Below, in pieces: positions 61,486 through 64,000 of a stretch of DNA of 64,000 bases. Location: positions 482,134 to 546,133 of the forward strand of contig NZ_CP072866.1 in assembly GCF_017948245.1 (NCBI RefSeq). The letters are read 5' to 3'. The stretch comes from Rhizobium sp. NLR16a (GTDB taxonomy: Bacteria; Pseudomonadota; Alphaproteobacteria; Rhizobiales; Rhizobiaceae). The notes under the pieces were generated by a model. It ran no database searches. It saw only the letters and a list, made by a program, of their open reading frames with translations, and was not told the origin of the DNA. Within the stretch, counting starts at the first letter, position 1, and each line of letters starts with the position of its first letter. Made by a program: the position numbers and the translations under genes.

Positions 61486-62412
61486 ATGATTCAGTCGATT
61501 GACCTCAGAACCTTGAAGGCATTCGCCACAGTCGCGCGCGAGGGCAACGTCACGCGCGCCGCGGAGCGATTGCACATCACCCAGCCTGCCGTTACCCTGC
61601 AATTGAAGCGCCTTGCCGCCGATACCGGGCTCACCTTGTTCCGGCGGACCTCCACTGGTCTGGAGCTGACGCAGGAGGGGGCTCTCCTTGCTGCCAAGGC
61701 CGAGCAGGTCTTGGCAGCACTCACGGATTTTGGGCAGACGGCCGGGCATTTGGCAACACGCGTGCGGGGGAAACTCCGGATCGGCACCATCATCGACCCG
61801 GAGTTCACACGCTTGGGTGCGTTTCTGAAGGCGTTGATCGAAAGTGGGCCAGGCATCGAGACGACGCTGCGTCATGGCATGAGCGGCGATGTGCCCGAAG
61901 GGCTTCGGCGAAATGAACTCGATGCCGGATTCTTCCTAGGAGACCCAAGGGACTACGATCCTGCAGCCGAGCTTTCTGACGAAAGTGCAACCAAACTGTT
62001 TTATGGCAGCGAACTGGCACAACTGACCTATCGCGTCGTTGCCCCGCCGTCACTTGCAAGCTTCGTCCGCGGTGCGGATTGGGTACAGTTGGCATCACTG
62101 CCATGGATCGGCACACCGCCCGCCTCGGTGCATAACCGGCTGCTGGCGCGCCTGTTCACCGATCTTGGCCTGCGCCAGAACATCGTCTCCCAGGTTGATC
62201 AGGAAGCGTCGATGGTCGCCATGGTCCGCACGGGCGTTGGCTTGAGCCTCTGCCGCGAGTCGATCGCTCTCCACGAACAACAGGCCCACGGGCTCTTCAT
62301 CGCCGATGCGGTGAAAATTTCGACGACATTGAGTTTCATATGCATGGAAGCTCGTAGGGGTGATCCCACCGTTGTGGCCGCATTTGATGCAATCAGACGT
62401 GTTTGGGGTTGA
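61486..62412 (+). CDS. dddR: LysR-family regulator of the DMSP cluster (DddR-like)
   Basis: 308 aa. The N-terminal helix-turn-helix (IDLRTLKAFATVAREGNVTR, LHITQPAVTLQLKRLAADTG) and the LysR substrate domain (LRIGTIIDPEFTRLGAF, MVAMVRTGVGLSLCRESIAL) are complete. LysR regulators called DddR control dddD in Marinomonas and Halomonas. Divergence from dddA-dddD-transporter makes it the likely activator. No ribosome site is visible before the ATG. Confidence 0.82.
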   Translation: MIQSIDLRTLKAFATVAREGNVTRAAERLHITQPAVTLQLKRLAADTGLTLFRRTSTGLELTQEGALLAAKAEQVLAALTDFGQTAGHLATRVRGKLRIGTIIDPEFTRLGAFLKALIESGPGIETTLRHGMSGDVPEGLRRNELDAGFFLGDPRDYDPAAELSDESATKLFYGSELAQLTYRVVAPPSLASFVRGADWVQLASLPWIGTPPASVHNRLLARLFTDLGLRQNIVSQVDQEASMVAMVRTGVGLSLCRESIALHEQQAHGLFIADAVKISTTLSFICMEARRGDPTVVAAFDAIRRVWG

Positions 62413-62665
62413 GCAGATCAAATTCGCTGAGCATTCTCGCACACGGGCTTGGAGTGAACCCATCGGACCACGGGACACGGAAAAACTGATACGCTCCGTG
62501 GGCATCATTGGGAGAAGGCTCATAAAGTCCCGAGGAGCATATCGACGGCACCTCGACACCGTTCAAGCCGCAGCAGGAGCCCTCGCCGGCCACCATCCTG
62601 CTCGATCTCGTAGACGCCAAGCACCGGTGTTTGGGTGAAGCGGGCGCCCTTACGGCTGGCCGCCG

Positions 62666-63041
62666 TCAGCCGCGCCGTAGACTTAGTCCCGTGGCGTAGC
62701 TCGCCTGCGGGTCTGGGAGCTGTACGTAGATGATGCGAGTTCCGCGGGCTGACGGGACGACCCATCGGGGTCTCTTCGCCGTACTTCCCCAGCTTCTCCA
62801 TCGTCGCTCCGCCGCTGACTTGGCGCGTCGTCGAGATCGGACCAGGCGCGGCGCCGTTAACGCGAACATCCTTCGGACCAAGCTGCTTTGCCATCAATTT
62901 GGTGAAGTTCATCATTGCCGCCTTGGTCATCGCGTAGTCGACGAGGTATTTCGACGGGTCGAAGGCGCGCGCGATGCGGTAAAGAAGGAGGCCTGCGAGA
63001 GCCGGAAGCGGCTGCCACGAGATCGTGGCTAGCCATACCAC
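62666..63041 (-). pseudogene. Decayed short-chain dehydrogenase fragment
   Basis: FDPSKYLVDYAMTKAAMMNF, followed by TKLMAKQLGPKDVRVNGAAP and GEETPMGRP, is the Tyr-x-x-x-Lys region and C-terminal part of a glucose/ribitol dehydrogenase-like SDR. The next conserved piece, IYVQLPDPQASYATG, is in another frame, so a frameshift lies between about 62754 and 62735. The N-terminal Rossmann half is missing. The 62413-62665 part holds no recognisable gene. Confidence 0.7.
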
Positions 63042-63135
63042 CCATCGGAACTCGAAAAGCTACCTCGAGAGAGGAGCCGACGGAACCATCATAGGTGACC
63101 AATTTCGACCCATATCCAGCCTCTCAACCTCGCTG

Positions 63136-63430
63136 TCAGGCTTCCTGTGGATGGGGTTGCGCAGGACGCAGCCGATCGATCTCGACTTCGACCACGTCTC
63201 CCGGCTTCATCCAAAGTGGCGGATTGCGCTTGGTGCGGACGCCGCCCGGTGTACCACTGACAATGACGTCGCCGGCATCGAGGCGCGTAAAGGCTGAGCA
63301 ATATTCGATCTGGCGGGCGATATCGGAGATCATTCCCAGGGAGTCGCCTTAGCCACGCGCTTGATCGCGGCAGACGATCGACGTGCCGGCCGGCTCGTCG
63401 AACTGCTTGAAACCGATCCACGCGCTGCTC
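63136..63430 (-). pseudogene. Decayed fumarylacetoacetate-hydrolase-family fragment
   Basis: ISDIARQIEYCSAFTRLDAG, DVIVSGTPGGVRTKRNPPLW and MKPGDVVEVEID are the C-terminal block of FAH-family hydrolases. Upstream a related frame (WIGFKQFDEPAGTSIVCRDQ) ends at a stop codon just before it, so the gene is broken and lacks its N-terminal half. Like the neighbouring SDR fragment it suggests a former sugar or aromatic catabolic operon. Confidence 0.65.
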
Positions 63431-63873
63431 ATCGGCAATTGCGGCTCAAAGCCGCTGATCGGATTTTGCGAGGAATTGAACCGGAAACCGCTCGCCGGGA
63501 ATAACTAGTATTTGGCGATCGGTGATTTTTCGGTTCATCGGCGCACAGCAGCTTCCAGTCGATACAGTATGCGACCTTCTTCGCTCAGAACGTGAACACA
63601 CCGGCAACAAGCTGGACGCTGGCCGGGAAAGCTCTCGCCGTGCCAGAACCGTTGACCCCGCTATTTCAGTGTTAGTGGTGTAAATGATATTTATGGAACT
63701 TCTGATGAAGGGTCGGGCGGATAGCGAGCCACGTCGCCCAGAAATGCTGATTCTCTAGACGACATACGTTTTAGGGAGTCCGGGGGCGTGCCCGCGCTGC
63801 TGGAGACCTTTCCCGCAGGAACCGAACGGCATGCAGAAAATGGGGACATGCCGCGGCGGAGCGGACTTATATC
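63431..63873. other. Gene-free stretch
   Basis: No coding frame with recognisable similarity is seen in about 440 bases. It contains scattered AT-rich pieces, including ATTTATGGAACTT (near 63690), which also occurs at about 53011 beside the IS21 remnant. This could mark related sequence at both sides of the DMSP island. Confidence 0.5.
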
Positions 63874-64000
63874 TCAGTGGGCCATGAATATCGGCATCCT
63901 GCTTTCTTCGATCATGCCGCGCGTCACGCCGCCAAAGATCGTCTGCTGCCAGCGGGGATGGTTATAGGCACCCATGACGATCAGGTCGGCGGACACGTCG
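63874..64000 (-). CDS. Universal stress protein, C-terminal end (5' part outside window)
   Basis: The last 42 codons read ADLIVMGAYNHPRWQQTIFG then GVTRGMIEESRMPIFMAH before a TGA. This is the UspA nucleotide-loop motif (G-x2-x9-G with S/T replaced region) and final strand. The frame is open to the window edge. No judgement on the whole gene is possible. Confidence 0.8.
   Translation of the reverse strand, partial: DVSADLIVMGAYNHPRWQQTIFGGVTRGMIEESRMPIFMAH

Overview
The window looks like part of a large repABC plasmid of a fast-growing Rhizobium (R. leguminosarum/etli type). The evidence is a complete repA-repB-repC cassette with its counter-transcribed RNA, high-GC coding sequence with rhizobial codon use, many ABC uptake operons, and gene sets known from rhizobial plasmids (thu, ehu/eut). 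I saw no rRNA, tRNA or CRISPR array.

Layout. 1-4223: the end of a LacI-type regulator, then a ribose-type sugar ABC importer. 4224-8175: replication and partition cassette, with a repA upstream region full of inverted repeats and a repB-repC leader carrying the antisense RNA. 8220-15594: thuR and, divergently, thuEFGKAB for uptake and 3-keto oxidation of trehalose-type disaccharides. 15624-16123: a DUF4112 protein and a tiny upstream ORF. 16173-30485: a complete ectoine/5-hydroxyectoine cluster. Leftward it has doeX, doeC, doeD and a zinc-less dehydrogenase; rightward it has enuR, ehuABCD, eutABC, doeA and doeB. 30530-37611: chemoreceptor, VapBC toxin-antitoxin, EF-hand protein, TetR regulator and a six-repeat DUF1217 protein. 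37969-45045: two polar amino-acid ABC importers; the second has its own GntR regulator behind a near-perfect sigma-54 promoter. 45046-45709: zinT broken by a frameshift. 46051-51246: a divergent cluster equivalent to E. coli yjfIJ and yjfKLM-yjfC, with an added potassium channel. 51420-53662: an ISNCY-type transposase and an IS21 remnant. 53933-62412: a betaine-type ABC importer, a DddD-like double CoA-transferase, a DddA-like GMC oxidoreductase and a divergent LysR gene, together a probable dimethylsulfoniopropionate (DMSP) catabolic island. 62666-64000: decayed dehydrogenase and hydrolase fragments, then the end of a universal stress protein.

Functional theme. Three separate regions import and break down compatible solutes: trehalose, ectoine and DMSP/betaine. 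This part of the plasmid therefore looks like an osmolyte-scavenging module, useful in rhizosphere or salt-affected soil. The two most interesting blocks are the DMSP island, bordered by mobile-element debris, and the PspA/K+ channel/ATP-grasp ligase cluster, whose joint function is not established as far as I know.
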